Assembly: GCA_946537515.1 (NCBI GenBank)
Contig: CAMNFV010000005.1
Coordinates: 1-40,078 of the forward strand
From: an uncultured Ruminococcus sp.
Lineage (GTDB): Bacteria > Bacillota > Clostridia > Oscillospirales > Ruminococcaceae
Direction: 5' to 3'
DNA: 40,078 nt
This document shows, piece by piece, positions 1-7,827 of this stretch. Below the pieces are notes generated by a model. That model saw nothing but the letters and a program-made list of their open reading frames with translations. It was not told where the DNA came from and searched no databases. The position numbers were made by a program, and so were the translations under genes. Each line of letters starts with the position of its first letter. The first letter of the stretch is position 1.

Positions 1-278
1 TCACTCCTCCCTCCTAACTTCTCTCTCATCCATTAACTCCTCACTACGCTTTTCTCCCTTTTAAAAAAATCATCGCGAAGCGATACATTAACTTTTCACT
101 TCTCCCTCCTAACTTCTCTCATCCATTAACTCCTCACTACGCTTTTCTCCTTTAAAAAAACATCGCGAAGCATACATTAACTTCTCACTCCTCCCTCCTA
201 ACTTCTCTCTCATCCATTAACTCCCCACTACGCTTTTCTTCCTTTAATAAAATCATCGCGAAGCGATACATTAACTTC
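1..278. repeat. Three tandem copies of a ~90-bp pyrimidine-rich repeat
   Basis: Three consecutive near-identical units (1-95, 96-184, 185-278) each begin with TCACTYCTCCCTCCTAACTT, continue through a C/T-rich stretch and end with a small hairpin of the form ATCGC-GAA-GCGAT followed by ACATTAACTT. Unit 2 carries small deletions. No open reading frame of note is present. The family continues in degenerate form to 392 and recurs inverted at 34211-34345. It looks like a dispersed intergenic repeat; its function is unknown. Confidence 0.85.
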
Positions 279-392
279 TCACTCCTCCTTCCTAACTCCT
301 AACTTTCTCCTATCTTCCTATTTTAAAATTTGTCCGCGCAGCGGACACCGCAATTTCTAATTTCTCATTTCTAATTTCTCATTTCTCATTCC
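279..392. repeat. Degenerate fourth repeat unit with GC hairpin and TTTCTAA/TTTCTCA heptamers
   Basis: The unit starts like the three upstream copies, then switches to a perfect palindromic hairpin (GTCCGC-GCA-GCGGAC, 332-346) and a run of alternating heptamers TTTCTAA and TTTCTCA (about 353-391). The segment from about 325 to 392 is nearly identical to the reverse complement of 34211-34270. It ends just before the promoter of the expansin gene. Confidence 0.8.
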
Positions 393-417
393 CTCACTTC
401 CAGGATATTTCTGTACA

Positions 418-446
418 TTGAAATCGAGGGGATATTGTGGTATAAT
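418..446 (+). promoter_or_regulatory. Sigma-A type promoter of the expansin gene
   Basis: TTGAAA (418-423) and TATAAT (441-446) are separated by exactly 17 bases. This predicts a transcription start near 453 and a short leader before the ATG at 481. Confidence 0.75.
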
Positions 447-480
447 AAGGAAAATGCAAAACGAAAGGCGGTGCCCTGAA

Positions 481-1365
481 ATGAAACGAATCGGAACGGC
501 AGCGGCTGTGCTGCTGATGATGCTCGGGTGCGCGGTACCGGCTGCTGCGGCATCTGCTGACGGCGATTTCAATGCAGACGGCGTGACCGACCGTGCGGAT
601 GTACTGCTGCTGCGCGACTGGCTGCTTGGCAAGGCTGTGAAAGGAACGGGCAGCCGCGCCGATCTCAATGCGGATCAGATGCTGGATGCACGCGATCTGA
701 CGCTGCTCAAGCGGCTGATCCTGCCGGAGCCGGAAGCGCATGACTGGATTCTGGAACCCAAAGGAACGATTCACAGCGGCGAGGCCACCTTTTACGGCGG
801 CGGCTATGAGGGCGGCTGTGCGATGCTCGATCCGGTCTCAAAGGATTACTGGATCACGGCGATGAATCTCCCGGATTACAACTGCGCGGAACTGGCCGGG
901 GCGTATCTGGAAGTCACCGGCGAGCTCGGTACGATCAATGTTCTCGTGACGGATCTGCTCCCTGAGGGCAAAAAAGGCGACCTCGATCTCTATACAGATG
1001 CATTTCCGCTGATCGCGCCGGTCGAGAAGGGCAGGGTACCCGTGACCTGGAAGATTATTCCGCTGGATACCGCGGCGGATGCACCGCTCAGCTATAAATA
1101 TAAGGTCGGCAGTACGGCGTTCTGGTGCGCGGTGCAGGTGCGCAATCACCGCTACCCGATTGAACGTCTGGAGTATCTGAACAGCGACGGCGAATTTGTC
1201 GAGCTGCCGCGCCGGAATTTCAATTATTTTGAGGCGCAGTCGGGGCTCGGCGAGGGGCCGTTTACGTTCCGGATTACCGATATCTACGGGCAGGTTGTCA
1301 TTGACGAGGATATCCCGTTCACGCCCGATGAGATTCAGCAGGGACATGCGCAGTTCCCGGAATAA
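481..1365 (+). CDS. Dockerin-bearing bacterial expansin (EXLX1-like)
   Basis: This secreted 294-residue protein should loosen cellulose non-hydrolytically as a cellulosome component. Residues 1-26 form a signal peptide. Residues 27-85 are a type I dockerin with two intact calcium loops (DFNADGVTDRAD and DLNADQMLDARD). The rest matches the two expansin domains. The double-psi barrel shows GEATFYGGGYEGG, the conserved acidic VTD-LLPEG segment and DLYTDAF. The CBM63-like domain shows FWCAVQVRNHRYP, RLEY, FNYF and a terminal GHAQFPE close to Bacillus subtilis EXLX1. The first of the paired surface tryptophans is Phe here. The dockerin lies at the N-terminus, whereas most enzymes carry it at the C-terminus. 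The start at 481 has AAAGGCGG upstream; the in-frame ATG at 454 would lie at the predicted transcription start. The next gene follows after 26 bases. Confidence 0.88.
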   Translation: MKRIGTAAAVLLMMLGCAVPAAAASADGDFNADGVTDRADVLLLRDWLLGKAVKGTGSRADLNADQMLDARDLTLLKRLILPEPEAHDWILEPKGTIHSGEATFYGGGYEGGCAMLDPVSKDYWITAMNLPDYNCAELAGAYLEVTGELGTINVLVTDLLPEGKKGDLDLYTDAFPLIAPVEKGRVPVTWKIIPLDTAADAPLSYKYKVGSTAFWCAVQVRNHRYPIERLEYLNSDGEFVELPRRNFNYFEAQSGLGEGPFTFRITDIYGQVVIDEDIPFTPDEIQQGHAQFPE

Positions 1366-1391
1366 ACGATCAGGACAGGAAGTGACGCAAA

Positions 1392-1985
1392 ATGGTTACG
1401 ATTGACAAACGCCTTAACCCGGACGAAATGGATATTCTCCGGCAGCTGATTGGCAGGAAGATTGTATCATTGCGGCATAATAAGTTTTGCCCCGTTCATC
1501 TTCATGCAGCTACCGGGGTCGTGGGCATCGAAACTGAGCAGGGTATGATCTATCTTTATAGTGAGACGGATTCCATGAATTACTTTGGCTCTGTTGAAGA
1601 CGAGGCAGTATTGACGTTATCGCACGAACGTCATGCGTGGCTTGATTATGATGAGTGTTCTAATGCTCTCGCGACCGCATCTCCGGTACATGAGGCCGTA
1701 AAGGAGATTAATGTTGTGCAGGATCATCAGCAGCTGTATGAAAACGGCGAGCAGACCTTTGATATCTGGCTGACATGGGGAATCATATTTGATTTCGGAG
1801 ATTACCAATACTCGCTTGAAAAGTCGCAAGGGTTTTCTGGGCTCATATTTATTGAGAAGGGCAAAGACCTGATCCATACGTTTTCCGGTACGGATGCGTT
1901 TGAAAACCCTGAGCTCTGGACCGACGACTGTATCGCCAAATGTGACAGAGAGATTGTGGTAATCAACGAAAGCAGCCTCTTGTAA
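1392..1985 (+). CDS. Conserved-looking protein of unknown function
   Basis: I do not recognise this 197-residue protein. It has no signal peptide and no membrane segment, so it is probably cytosolic. The composition is that of a real soluble protein: acidic, rich in aromatic residues, with alternating strand-like segments such as GIIFDFGDYQYSLEK near residues 130-145. An AGGACAGGAAG ribosome binding site lies about 10 bases before the ATG. It is only 26 bases downstream of the expansin gene and is followed by a strong terminator, so both are probably one transcript. A role linked to the expansin cannot be inferred from the sequence. Confidence 0.75.
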   Translation: MVTIDKRLNPDEMDILRQLIGRKIVSLRHNKFCPVHLHAATGVVGIETEQGMIYLYSETDSMNYFGSVEDEAVLTLSHERHAWLDYDECSNALATASPVHEAVKEINVVQDHQQLYENGEQTFDIWLTWGIIFDFGDYQYSLEKSQGFSGLIFIEKGKDLIHTFSGTDAFENPELWTDDCIAKCDREIVVINESSLL

Positions 1986-2005
1986 TTGCATCTTTATTAT
2001 TACAG

Positions 2006-2045
2006 CAAAAGCCGCTCCGATCAGCTGACCGGAGCGGCTTCATTC
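2006..2045. terminator. Bidirectional terminator between convergent genes
   Basis: A 9-bp perfect stem, GCCGCTCCG (2011-2019) and CGGAGCGGC (2030-2038), is preceded by AAAA and followed by a T-rich tract. It serves the plus-strand unit ending at 1985 and the minus-strand gene ending at 2053. Confidence 0.85.
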
Positions 2046-2052
2046 TATTCAT

Positions 2053-3441
2053 TTATCGCGACTGATTTCTGAGGTGACCGGCTCTTGCGGCGGCGCGCTT
2101 CTTGCGCTCTTCATGATAACGGAATGCGAAGTAGATGCATCCGCCGATATACAGAAGCGAGAGCACGATGCCGAGAATCCATGTGTTCCGGAGATACTTG
2201 GACTTGAAGAAGCCCGGAATCTCGCTGAGGTTGTACTTCCAGAACGAACGCTTGACATCCGATGCGGCAACGACGTCGATCTCTGCGAGCGTTTCGCCGG
2301 AGAGCTTCAGCGTGACAGTACCGACCTTGTCACCGGCAGCGACCGGCGCGTCAATGGTTTCCGGCCAGTTATAGATTTTCTGGACGCTCTTGATATCGGT
2401 CGTATCGCACCAGATGCAGGAGAAGCCTTCCGTCGGCTTGACAAGGACGAAGTCCTCTTCCTCTGCATTGTTGACGCGGACCTCACCGAGCTGCGTATTG
2501 GCCGGCAGGATTTCCTGCGGCGACAGATGCACAAATGCCCATTCGAGAATATTCTTTGCATCTTCCAGATGATAGAAATGGTTGTTGCCGTCCAGATCCT
2601 GCATACTGGAATCCAGGCAGATCAGCAGGTAGTTGCTGCCGTCGCGGGAGCCCTTGCAGGCGATGCAGCGGCCGCCTTCCTGTGTGTTTGCGGTTTTGAT
2701 GCCGCGGACACCTTCACAATAGTATTCGCTGGATTCATTGACCATCAGGTTGGAATGTGTCCAGGCCCAGAGGTCTCTTTTATCATAGGCGGTTGCAACG
2801 CTCGGCGTATAGGAGTTTGCACAGGCGATCGCTTCAAACCGCGGCTGCTTCATCGCATAATCAAGCAGGAGCATCATATCGCGTGCAGTCGTCAGCTGAC
2901 GTGCGCTGTAAAGACCGGTACCGTTCAGGAATCGGGTATTGGTCATGCCGAGCGACTCTGCCTTTGCATTCATTTTCTCTGCGAATTTATCCTGACTGCC
3001 GTCGCCGAATTTATCGCACAGCATATAGGAAGCTTCGATCGAGGATGTCAGCATCATCGCATAGAGCAGATCCTCGACGGTGAGCGCTTCGCCGGATTCG
3101 ATATCCGCTTTCCGCAGATCCTCGGGATATTCGTCGTTCTCGAAGACCTCATACATGTCTTCCTTCGCTGTGACCTTTGTGCCGGAAATATCCTGGCATT
3201 CTTCCAGAACGATGAGCGCGGTCATGATCTGGACGAGAGAGCCGGGCATTTTCTTCATGTCGGCATTTTTCTCATAGACGATCTCACCGATATCGGTATT
3301 CATCAGAATCGCAGCATCGCTCTGCACGGTTGCGTTCGGTGTGAAAAGAATCGCATCGGCCCTGAATGCCGGAATCTGTCCGACAACAAGCACCGCAGCA
3401 ATGACTGCCGCTGTGACGGAAGTGAGCAGTCGTTTCAGCAT
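2053..3441 (-). CDS. Membrane-anchored S11 D-Ala-D-Ala carboxypeptidase homologue, degenerate active site
   Basis: The 462-residue protein has an N-terminal signal segment (about 5-28), an S11/PBP5-like domain (about 38-310), a C-terminal beta domain (about 315-395) and a membrane anchor (about 420-440). This is the standard layout of a DacA-type carboxypeptidase that trims pentapeptide stems. All three catalytic motifs deviate. SxxK reads S68-L-V-Q71, so the general-base lysine is glutamine. SxN reads S133-S-I135. KTG reads K249-T-A251. The codons CAG and ATC can be read directly, so the changes are in the DNA. Loss of the SxxK lysine should abolish acylation chemistry, which suggests a binding or regulatory role. 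The frame is open throughout with normal composition, so it is maintained rather than decayed. An AGGAG site lies 8 bases before the ATG. Confidence 0.85.
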   Translation of the reverse strand: MLKRLLTSVTAAVIAAVLVVGQIPAFRADAILFTPNATVQSDAAILMNTDIGEIVYEKNADMKKMPGSLVQIMTALIVLEECQDISGTKVTAKEDMYEVFENDEYPEDLRKADIESGEALTVEDLLYAMMLTSSIEASYMLCDKFGDGSQDKFAEKMNAKAESLGMTNTRFLNGTGLYSARQLTTARDMMLLLDYAMKQPRFEAIACANSYTPSVATAYDKRDLWAWTHSNLMVNESSEYYCEGVRGIKTANTQEGGRCIACKGSRDGSNYLLICLDSSMQDLDGNNHFYHLEDAKNILEWAFVHLSPQEILPANTQLGEVRVNNAEEEDFVLVKPTEGFSCIWCDTTDIKSVQKIYNWPETIDAPVAAGDKVGTVTLKLSGETLAEIDVVAASDVKRSFWKYNLSEIPGFFKSKYLRNTWILGIVLSLLYIGGCIYFAFRYHEERKKRAAARAGHLRNQSR

Positions 3442-3503
3442 GATATCATCTCCTGTATGCGTTAGACAAAATGGTTTCGGTCTGAAAAGACACGATTACA
3501 TTT

Positions 3504-3532
3504 ATTATACCAGAAAAACAGAAAAAATGGAA
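3504..3532 (-). promoter_or_regulatory. Extended -10 promoter of the carboxypeptidase homologue
   Basis: On the minus strand TGGTATAAT (TATAAT at 3509-3504) gives an extended -10 box about 60 bases upstream of the ATG. The -35 region (TTCCAT, 3532-3527) is poor, so the extended -10 would carry recognition. Confidence 0.5.
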
Positions 3533-3654
3533 TACCCTTTTTGAAAATTTTACGGAAAAATTCAGAATTTTACGATTTCAGGCAGCGAAAAACGGGATTT
3601 TGTCGTTCGGAACCGTAAAAACGCACATTTTTAGGCGCAGATTGCAAATTGCTC

Positions 3655-3683
3655 TTGACTTTAGCGCTTTTTTGTGCTAAAAT
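3655..3683 (+). promoter_or_regulatory. Promoter of the acyl-CoA synthetase gene
   Basis: TTGACT (3655-3660) and TAAAAT (3678-3683) are separated by 17 bases. The transcription start would fall near 3690, directly before a 9-bp hairpin. Confidence 0.7.
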
Positions 3684-3693
3684 GGATATATTG

Positions 3694-3716
3694 CGGATTC
3701 CGGCAGACGGAATCCG
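3694..3716 (+). other. Leader hairpin before the acyl-CoA synthetase gene
   Basis: CGGATTCCG, loop GCAGA, CGGAATCCG forms a perfect 9-bp stem at the predicted 5' end of the transcript. There is no T tract, so a 5'-protective structure or a regulator site is more likely than a terminator. Confidence 0.5.
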
Positions 3717-3744
3717 AAAAACAGAAGTGAAAGGACGAATTGCT

Positions 3745-5382
3745 ATGCCGATTACAGAAATCTTAGAGCGGAACGCTGCGCTCTACGGAAATGATGTCGC
3801 GCTGGTGGAGCTGAATCCTTCGGTGATCGAACCGCGCAGAGTGACATGGAAAGAATATGAACTGATCGAGCCGCGCCGCCCGAATATTTACCGCCGTGAA
3901 ATCACCTGGAAGGTGTTTAATGAAAAAGCAAACAGATTCGCACATTTTCTGATCTCCCGCGGTGTGAAGAAGGGCGATAAGGTCGGCATTCTGCTGATGA
4001 ACTGCATCGAGTGGCTGCCGATTTACTTCGGCATCCTGAAGGTCGGTGCGCTGGCTGTGCCGCTGAATTTCCGCTATGCTGCGGATGAAATTGAGTATTG
4101 TGTCGGGCTCGCGGATATTTCCGTTCTGGTATTCGGACCGGAATTCATCGGCAGAGTCGAGGAAGTTGTTGATACGCTCGGCAATGACCGGATGCTGCTC
4201 TATGTCGGACAGGGCTGCCCGGGCTTTGCAGAGAGCTACGATCAGCTGACTGCAAACTGCCCGAGTACAACACCGGCCGTTGCGCTGACCGATATGGACG
4301 ATGCTGCGATCTATTTTTCTTCCGGTACAACCGGTTTCCCGAAGGCAATCCTGCACAATCATGAGAGCCTGATGCACGCATGTAAGGTCGAGCAGGCACA
4401 TCACGGCCAGACCAAGGACGATGTATTCCTCTGCATCCCGCCGCTTTATCATACCGGCGCGAAGATGCACTGGTTCGGCAGTTTCCTGGTCGGCGGCAAG
4501 GCTGTTCTGCTGAACGGCGTCACCCCGAATGTGATTCTCGATGCAGTCTCCTCGGAGCGCTGCACGATCGTCTGGCTGCTGGTGCCGTGGGCGCAGGATA
4601 TTCTCGATGCGATCGAGAGCGGCAAGGTCTCGCTGAGTGATTATGAGCTGTCGCAATGGCGCCTGATGCACATCGGTGCCCAGCCGGTTCCGCCCAGCCT
4701 GATCACCCGCTGGAAAAAATACTTCCCGAATCATCAGTATGATACGAATTACGGCCTGAGTGAGTCGATCGGACCGGGCGCGCTGCATCTCGGCGTGGAG
4801 AATATCCATAAGGTCGGCGCAATCGGCAAGGCCGGCTTTGGCTGGGAGAGCAAGATCATCGGCGAGGACGGCGAAATCGTTCCGCGCGGCGAGGTCGGTG
4901 AGCTCTGCGTCAGGGGTCCGGGCGTCATGACATGCTACTATCATGATGAAGAGGCGACCAAGCAGGTGCTGATGCCGGACGGCTGGCTCCGCACCGGCGA
5001 TATGGCGCAGGAGGATGAGGACGGCTTTGTCTTCCTCGTGGACCGCAAGAAGGATGTCATCATCACCGGCGGTGAAAACCTCTATCCGGTTCAGATCGAG
5101 GACTTCATCCGCACAAATCCGAAGGTCAAGGACGTTGCCGTGATCGGTCTGCCGGATAAGCGGCTCGGTGAGATTGCGGCTGCAATCATCTCGATTAAGG
5201 AAGGTGAGACCTGCACCGAGGAAGAAATGAACAAGTTCTGCGAGGCGCTGCCGCGCTATAAGCGGCCGCGAAAGATCATCTTCGCAGATGTTCCGCGCAA
5301 TCCGACCGGCAAGATTGAGAAGCCGAAGCTTCGCAAAATGTACGGCGCAGATAAGCTCGTTGCAGAGCAGAATCAGGGTTGA
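3745..5382 (+). CDS. AMP-forming acyl-CoA synthetase (ANL superfamily)
   Basis: The 545-residue cytosolic enzyme would activate a carboxylic acid as acyl-adenylate and transfer it to CoA. The ANL motifs appear in order: the P-loop SSGTTGFPK (192-200), YGLSES near residue 335, GWLRTGD near 413, the hinge DRKKDVIITGGENLYP near 433, and NPTGKIEK with the catalytic lysine at residue 523. The acid substrate cannot be predicted by eye; medium-chain fatty-acid or crotonobetaine-type ligases are closest in layout. The start at 3745 is preceded by AAAGGA; the frame is open upstream to 3649 but without a ribosome site. Near residues 26-52 the segment PRR-x-TWK occurs twice, suggesting a small internal duplication. 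It is monocistronic, with its own promoter and terminator. Confidence 0.88.
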   Translation: MPITEILERNAALYGNDVALVELNPSVIEPRRVTWKEYELIEPRRPNIYRREITWKVFNEKANRFAHFLISRGVKKGDKVGILLMNCIEWLPIYFGILKVGALAVPLNFRYAADEIEYCVGLADISVLVFGPEFIGRVEEVVDTLGNDRMLLYVGQGCPGFAESYDQLTANCPSTTPAVALTDMDDAAIYFSSGTTGFPKAILHNHESLMHACKVEQAHHGQTKDDVFLCIPPLYHTGAKMHWFGSFLVGGKAVLLNGVTPNVILDAVSSERCTIVWLLVPWAQDILDAIESGKVSLSDYELSQWRLMHIGAQPVPPSLITRWKKYFPNHQYDTNYGLSESIGPGALHLGVENIHKVGAIGKAGFGWESKIIGEDGEIVPRGEVGELCVRGPGVMTCYYHDEEATKQVLMPDGWLRTGDMAQEDEDGFVFLVDRKKDVIITGGENLYPVQIEDFIRTNPKVKDVAVIGLPDKRLGEIAAAIISIKEGETCTEEEMNKFCEALPRYKRPRKIIFADVPRNPTGKIEKPKLRKMYGADKLVAEQNQG

Positions 5383-5394
5383 GACAGGAAACGC

Positions 5395-5436
5395 AATATC
5401 CCGTATTGTTCATGCAATACGGGATATCTTTTGCTT
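5395..5436 (+). terminator. Terminator of the acyl-CoA synthetase gene
   Basis: A perfect 13-bp stem (ATATCCCGTATTG, 5396-5408, with its complement 5415-5427) encloses the loop TTCATG and is followed by CTTTTGCTT. Confidence 0.85.
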
Positions 5437-5463
5437 GACAAGCGGACAGGCTTATGATATAAT
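5435..5463 (+). promoter_or_regulatory. Near-consensus promoter of the adaptor scaffoldin
   Basis: TTGACA (5435-5440) and TATAAT (5458-5463) are both perfect consensus with a 17-base spacer. This is one of the strongest promoters in the window, directly behind the preceding terminator. Confidence 0.85.
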
Positions 5464-5476
5464 ATATATAAAGAAG

Positions 5477-5516
5477 TGCAATTATTGAAAACTGCTGTGC
5501 GATTTTAATAATTGCA
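5477..5516 (+). other. AT-rich leader stem-loop before the adaptor scaffoldin
   Basis: TGCAATTATT (5477-5486) pairs with AATAATTGCA (5507-5516); four further A-T pairs can form inside with one bulge. It lies near the 5' end of the transcript, just before the GGGAGG ribosome site. It may stabilise the mRNA; no known riboswitch is recognised. Confidence 0.45.
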
Positions 5517-5535
5517 TTAAATCGGGAGGCTACCT

Positions 5536-6459
5536 ATGGGGAACAAGCGCATTTGTTCTTTGCTGACTGCTGCGGTTTGTACGGGCGCTGCGGTCTGGTC
5601 TTTGCTGTCCGGAATGCAGGCGGGATGCCCGGTGCTGCCGGCAGTTAAGGCGGAGGCTGCGGAAAAGCAGCCCTGTATCTATCTCGGAAATGTGACCGCA
5701 GATCCGGGAGAAACGGTTTATCTCAATGTTCTGCTGAAAAATAATCCCGGCTTTGCGAATTGCGGATTCACAATCTCTTATGGTGAGACCGGCCTGCTGC
5801 CGGTACTGGATGCGGAGGATCTGCCGGAATTCCAGAAGGGTATGATCGCGGACAAGCTGATCATGAAGGCTTATCACAATCCGGAGACGCATATGATCGG
5901 CATCGGCACGATCGGTACGGAAAACGCCGCGGCGAACGGTATTCTGGTGACGCTGCGGTTCACGGTTCCGGAGGATGCGGTCCGCGGAACAAAATATCCG
6001 CTGAAGATTACGACGGACAGGTTCTGCGACAAGAATCTGCGGGAAGCGGCTGTTACCGCGGAGGACGGCTGGATTGAAGCCGCGCCGGAAACCACGACTA
6101 CGACTACGACTACCACTACGACTACCACTACGACTACTACGACGACTACTACGACGACTACTACGACGACAACGACGACCACCACCACGACCACGACGAC
6201 CACCACGACCACAACCACCACTACGCCTACTACTGCCACGACGACCGTATCCGAACCGCTTTTGAAAAAAGGCGATGCGAACCGGGATCGCAGCGTGGAT
6301 CTCAAGGATGTTGTTGCGATGCGGCGTTATGTGACAGGCGGATACGGCGAGCAGATTGACCGGAACCAGGCGGATGTCAATTCAGACGGCGCTGTCAATC
6401 TCAAGGATATCGTCATTCTGCGGCGGTATCTCGCAGGAAACTGGAATACACCGCTTTGA
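5536..6459 (+). CDS. Cellulosome adaptor scaffoldin: cohesin, poly-Thr linker, dockerin
   Basis: This secreted 307-residue protein carries a signal segment (1-41), a cohesin-like beta domain (about 45-183), a linker of about 52 residues that is nearly all threonine (186-237) and a C-terminal dockerin (about 245-303). The cohesin shows the usual strand pattern, with ADPGETVYLNVLLKNNPG followed by CGFTISY, and near the end GILVTLRFTVP. The dockerin has two intact loops (DANRDRSVDLKD, DVNSDGAVNLKD). A single cohesin joined to a dockerin is the layout of ScaC-like adaptors of Ruminococcus flavefaciens, which swap one binding specificity for another inside a cellulosome. Its dockerin differs clearly from those of the GH5 enzymes in this window. 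It is monocistronic under a near-consensus promoter. Confidence 0.83.
   Translation: MGNKRICSLLTAAVCTGAAVWSLLSGMQAGCPVLPAVKAEAAEKQPCIYLGNVTADPGETVYLNVLLKNNPGFANCGFTISYGETGLLPVLDAEDLPEFQKGMIADKLIMKAYHNPETHMIGIGTIGTENAAANGILVTLRFTVPEDAVRGTKYPLKITTDRFCDKNLREAAVTAEDGWIEAAPETTTTTTTTTTTTTTTTTTTTTTTTTTTTTTTTTTTTTTTTTTTTTPTTATTTVSEPLLKKGDANRDRSVDLKDVVAMRRYVTGGYGEQIDRNQADVNSDGAVNLKDIVILRRYLAGNWNTPL
6091..6246 (+). repeat. ACN-codon repeat encoding the poly-threonine linker
   Basis: Fifty-two consecutive codons, all ACN except one CCT and one GCC. ACG, ACT and ACC are mixed, so the tract is not a pure microsatellite, but it could still change length by recombination. The antisense frame reads as poly-valine and is not a gene. 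Confidence 0.9.
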
Positions 6460-6506
6460 TCGGCTATACTATTTATAATAGGGAAACTGACGCGGTGCCA
6501 TGGTAA

Positions 6507-6546
6507 ACAAAAAGCACCCGTCATGTATGCGTGACAGGTGCTTTTG
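6507..6546. terminator. Bidirectional terminator between convergent genes
   Basis: AAAAAGCACC(C)GTCA (from 6509) pairs with TGAC-AGGTGCTTTT (to 6545) with one bulged base. A-rich and T-rich flanks let it serve the scaffoldin gene and the minus-strand lipoprotein gene. Confidence 0.8.
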
Positions 6547-6565
6547 TTCATTTGAGGGTTTCGGG

Positions 6566-7378
6566 TTATTCTGCGGCGCTCTCCGCGGTCGTTTCTGCGG
6601 CAGCTTCATCTGCTGCGGAAGATTCAGCGGGCGCTTCGCCTTCAGCCGGCGTGCCGTCACCGGTGCCGGTAACGGTGAAGTCTACTTCAACGGTTGTCCA
6701 CGAAGCAAAATCATCCGGATTGATAATCATGGAGGAGTATTCGCCGAAATCGCCTGTGACAGCACCCTCGGCATTGTGTGCATCCTCTGGGAAATTACTG
6801 ACGACGTGATTATAGATGTTGGAGCGCATTTCGATGCCGTCATCCGAAGAGGTATAATTCTTCGCAGTCATCTCGATCGGCTTGCCGTCTACGCGGATTT
6901 CCTTGATCTCGATGCTCATATCCGGGAAAAGCTTGGTGCCGTCGATGACTTTGACCGCAGCGAAATCAATTCCGCCGCATTTGTAATCGCTGTCAGGATC
7001 GCCGGTAATGTCAAACTGTGCACCCTTTGTGCCGACGTTGACGCTGACGGTGTAGTCGCCGTCGCCGTCGATATGGGCGATACCGGCGTCATAGGTCAGC
7101 AGGTCGTCCTTGCTGCCGTTATACTGCACATACCATTCATCGTCACTAATATAAAGAATCGCATCGCCGGAGCCGGCCTCGACAGCTTCCTCAAATTCAA
7201 CCGGTTCGGCCGCGACGGTTTCTGCGGTCTCTGCGGCTGCATCCGAAGCGGTTTCAGCGGTCGTGACAGGTGCAGCGGTCGTTTCAGCTGCGGTGGAATC
7301 CGGTGTCGTGCTGCCGCAGGCTGTGCAGAGCAGCAGAGCGAGTGCACCGGAAAGCGCAGCAAACAGTTCTTTTTTCAT
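6566..7378 (-). CDS. Secreted lipoprotein with a beta-rich central domain, unknown function
   Basis: The 270-residue protein begins with a lipoprotein signal peptide with the lipid-attachment cysteine at C21 (CTAC-GS). An Ala/Glu/Thr-rich linker follows to about residue 65. A beta-rich domain with many Asp and Gly residues spans about 72-235, beginning SGDAILYISDDEWYVQYNG. The tail is again Ala/Glu/Ser-rich. The central domain resembles carbohydrate-binding or bacterial surface sandwich folds in texture, but I cannot assign a family. The lipid anchor and flexible linkers suggest a membrane-tethered domain reaching into the cell wall. It has its own promoter (7470-7498). Confidence 0.78.
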   Translation of the reverse strand: MKKELFAALSGALALLLCTACGSTTPDSTAAETTAAPVTTAETASDAAAETAETVAAEPVEFEEAVEAGSGDAILYISDDEWYVQYNGSKDDLLTYDAGIAHIDGDGDYTVSVNVGTKGAQFDITGDPDSDYKCGGIDFAAVKVIDGTKLFPDMSIEIKEIRVDGKPIEMTAKNYTSSDDGIEMRSNIYNHVVSNFPEDAHNAEGAVTGDFGEYSSMIINPDDFASWTTVEVDFTVTGTGDGTPAEGEAPAESSAADEAAAETTAESAAE

Positions 7379-7469
7379 GTTTCAACCTCATTCCTTATAT
7401 GAGCAGATGATATCTCTCCGGCACGGGGGCGGAATGCACAAGAATCCGCTTGCCTTGCCGACTGATACT

Positions 7470-7498
7470 ATCATACACCATTTTTTGCGAAATCGCAA
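7470..7498 (-). promoter_or_regulatory. Promoter of the lipoprotein gene
   Basis: On the minus strand TTGCGA (7498-7493), 17 bases and TATGAT (7475-7470). The remainder of the 449-base gap 7379-7827 holds only this promoter, the divergent lacI-type promoter and AT-rich sequence without other recognisable elements. Confidence 0.6.
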
Positions 7499-7714
7499 GT
7501 GAGAAAAGGCCGAATGTTCACAAATTATATATGTTGATTTTGAACAGCCTGCACAAAAATAAAAACAAAATCTTGTTGAAAAGGATAGAATGCATAATTT
7601 AAATGGCTAAATCGGACATTTTTTGTCAAAACTCTATTACAATATGGCAAATGATAGACGGATTCTATGGAAAATCCGGCCGGCATTATACGGAAAGTTT
7701 TTTTTGCATAGGTA

Positions 7715-7743
7715 TTTACAAATGAAAAAAGATGTGCTATAAT
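7715..7743 (+). promoter_or_regulatory. Promoter of the LacI-type regulator
   Basis: TTTACA (7715-7720) and TATAAT (7738-7743) with a 17-base spacer, about 85 bases before the start codon. An AT-rich stretch between the promoter and the gene could hold an autoregulatory operator, but no clear LacI palindrome is visible. Confidence 0.7.
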
Positions 7744-7827
7744 AAATAAAAAGTATCCGCAGGAAGCATATACTATTTATATATAATATCGCGTTTATGA
7801 TGTTTTGCGGATAACGGAGGAGTTCCT

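Noticed and set aside
1-278. Repeats at the left end as a CRISPR array
   Set aside because: Units are contiguous 89-95 bp copies without unique spacers and are low-complexity pyrimidine-rich.
2074-3465. 463-residue plus-strand frame opposite the carboxypeptidase homologue
   Set aside because: Long only because of codon bias on the other strand; no recognisable domains and a clear real gene on the minus strand.
5874-6305. Minus-strand frame with a poly-valine tract
   Set aside because: It is the antisense shadow of the poly-Thr linker, with no ribosome site.
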